Shown here: one piece after another, positions 6,388 through 7,442 of the stretch
Position numbering within the stretch: the first letter of the stretch is position 1
Layout of the letters: each line of letters starts with the position of its first letter
DNA from: Phascolarctobacterium sp.
GTDB taxonomy: Bacteria > Bacillota > Negativicutes > Acidaminococcales > Acidaminococcaceae
Direction: 5' to 3'
Assembly: GCA_019417125.1 (NCBI GenBank)
Contig: DXVZ01000063.1
Span: forward strand, 1 to 7,442
Length of the DNA stretch: 7,442 nt
Made by a program: the position numbers and the translations under genes
Notes under the pieces: model-generated
Told to the model about the DNA's origin: nothing
Seen by the model: the letters and a program-made list of their open reading frames with translations, nothing else
The model's database searches: none

Positions 6388-6419
6388 TCACATAAAAAAC
6401 GGGCGTTAAAGCCCGTTTT
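6388..6419 (-). terminator. Intrinsic terminator of radA
   Basis: A 9-bp inverted repeat (AAAACGGGC, 6396-6404, with GCCCGTTTT, 6411-6419) encloses a 6-base loop. On the minus strand the second arm runs into TTTTTTATG. It lies two bases past the radA stop codon and ahead of the carD promoters. The symmetrical A/T flanks could give weak activity in the other direction too. Confidence 0.88.
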
Positions 6420-6420
6420 G

Positions 6421-7442
6421 TTAATTAAAAATTGCGTTCAACGCTTCTTCCAGCGTCGCTGCCTGAACGATGCCTGCAATTTTCTGTTCCATATTCAGTT
6501 TGCCCTTGGGCACTACAAATTTGGTAAAGCCTAAGTTAGCGGCGTCGCGGATACGCCGTTCCGTACCGGCAACGCGGCGTATTTCGCCCGTCAGCCCCAC
6601 TTCGCCCACCGCAAGCACATTGTGCGGCACAGGCTTATTGCGGTAGCTGGATACCAGCGCCGCCGCCGCGGCAAGGTCCGCTGAAGGCTCGGTAATTTTC
6701 ATGCCGCCGACAACGTTTAAATAAGCGTCAAAATTTCCGAAGTCCATGCCCAGCCGCCGCTCTAAAATTGCCAGCAGCATGTTTACACGGTTGTAATCAA
6801 ACCCCACTGCCGTGCGCCGCGGCATACCGTAAGGAGTTTTAGCAACCAGCGCCTGCACCTCTACCATAATCGGGCGGTTGCCTTCCATGCAGGCGCACAC
6901 TACGCTGCCCGGTGCATTTTCGGCACGGTTCTCTAAAAACAGCCCGGCTGGGTTAGCAACTTCTTTTAACCCGCCCGTTTCCATCGAGAATATGCCGCTT
7001 TCGCTGGTAGAACCAAAACGGTTTTTCAGCGCGCGCAAAACGCGGAACGAATACGACCGGTCGCCTTCAAACTGCAGCACCACGTCAACCATGTGCTCCA
7101 GCAGGCGCGGGCCGGCGATATTGCCATCCTTAGTAACATGCCCAATAATAATAACCGCAATGCCAGTCGCTTTAGCAAAGCGCAGCAATTTAGCAGTACA
7201 TTCGCGCACCTGCCCCACGCTGCCCGCCGCCGTTTGCAGTTCCGGGTTGTACATGGTCTGTATCGAATCTATAACAAGTATTTGCGGCTGCACCTCTTTT
7301 GCCTGCAAAAGCACAGCGTCAAGGTCGGTTGCCGTCATTACCAACAGCGCCGCGCCGGGTTTACCCAAACGGCGCGCCCGCATCGCCGTCTGCGCTTCCG
7401 ATTCCTCGCCCGACACATACAGCACCTTAATGCCGCCAGCGC
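6421..7442 (-). CDS. radA: DNA repair protein RadA/Sms, partial, N-terminus beyond the right edge
   Basis: RadA is a RecA-like, DnaB-type ATPase that promotes branch migration in recombinational repair and, in some Bacillota, natural transformation. The 339 residues visible begin AGGIKVLYVSGEESEAQ. The frame stays open to the window edge, so this is a truncated view, not a broken gene. Missing are the N-terminal zinc finger and the Walker A motif, roughly the first 115 residues. Visible are the Walker B strand ILVIDSIQT (visible residues 54-62), the segment GHVTKDGNIAGPRLLEH and the RadA-specific KNRFG motif (139-143). A C-terminal Lon-protease-like domain follows, with NVVGGMKITEPSADLA and VGEVGLTGEIRRV. 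In this family that domain serves as a hexamer scaffold, not a protease. The gene ends in its own terminator. In many Bacillota clpC and disA lie nearby, but they are out of view. Confidence 0.96.
   Translation of the reverse strand, partial: AGGIKVLYVSGEESEAQTAMRARRLGKPGAALLVMTATDLDAVLLQAKEVQPQILVIDSIQTMYNPELQTAAGSVGQVRECTAKLLRFAKATGIAVIIIGHVTKDGNIAGPRLLEHMVDVVLQFEGDRSYSFRVLRALKNRFGSTSESGIFSMETGGLKEVANPAGLFLENRAENAPGSVVCACMEGNRPIMVEVQALVAKTPYGMPRRTAVGFDYNRVNMLLAILERRLGMDFGNFDAYLNVVGGMKITEPSADLAAAAALVSSYRNKPVPHNVLAVGEVGLTGEIRRVAGTERRIRDAANLGFTKFVVPKGKLNMEQKIAGIVQAATLEEALNAIFN

Noticed and set aside
7425..7425. GTG at 7425 as the start of a 334-residue RadA
   Set aside because: The frame continues upstream to the window edge with AGGIK before VLYVSGEES, matching the interior of RadA. 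The true start lies outside.

Overview
This window is a compact stretch of core housekeeping genes. Every real gene is on the minus strand, so transcription runs from the right end to the left. The order is radA (cut by the right edge), carD, a yacL-type PIN/TRAM gene, a fused ispDF, gltX, cysS and mrnC (cut by the left edge). This matches the radA-yacL-ispD-ispF-gltX-cysS-mrnC backbone known from Bacillota (Firmicutes). Strong AAGGAGG-type ribosome binding sites, sigma-A-like promoters with TTGACA and extended -10 elements, and intrinsic terminators support that assignment. Roughly balanced GC, an IspD-IspF fusion and a CarD gene in this cluster would fit the Negativicutes or a related clostridial lineage. 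That narrower placement is inference from gene content only.

Right part (about 6255-7442): the C-terminal three quarters of RadA/Sms ends in a clear hairpin terminator. Next, carD forms a self-contained unit with two tandem promoters, each with a perfect TTGACA -35, a 17-bp spacer and an extended -10. It ends in a terminator that starts at its own stop codon. Because carD is insulated on both sides, its level can be set independently of radA and yacL.

Middle part (about 3330-5730): a yacL-type gene (four predicted membrane segments, then PIN and TRAM domains) has a weaker promoter candidate and a near-perfect Shine-Dalgarno. Six bases after its stop comes ispDF, a bifunctional MEP-pathway enzyme that carries out two non-consecutive steps of isoprenoid precursor synthesis. 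The linker between its two domains still holds a Shine-Dalgarno-like sequence and an ATG, just where a free-standing ispF would begin.

Left part (1 to about 3333): an extended -10 promoter overlaps the ispDF stop codon and should feed gltX, cysS and mrnC. These sit 12 bases apart or overlap. Together they charge tRNA with glutamate and cysteine and encode Mini-RNase III, the 23S rRNA maturation nuclease.

No mobile element, CRISPR array, tRNA or rRNA gene was seen, and no gap between genes exceeds about 170 bases. I see no undescribed multi-gene system here. The points of interest are regulatory (carD promoters, gltX promoter) and evolutionary (the ispDF linker).
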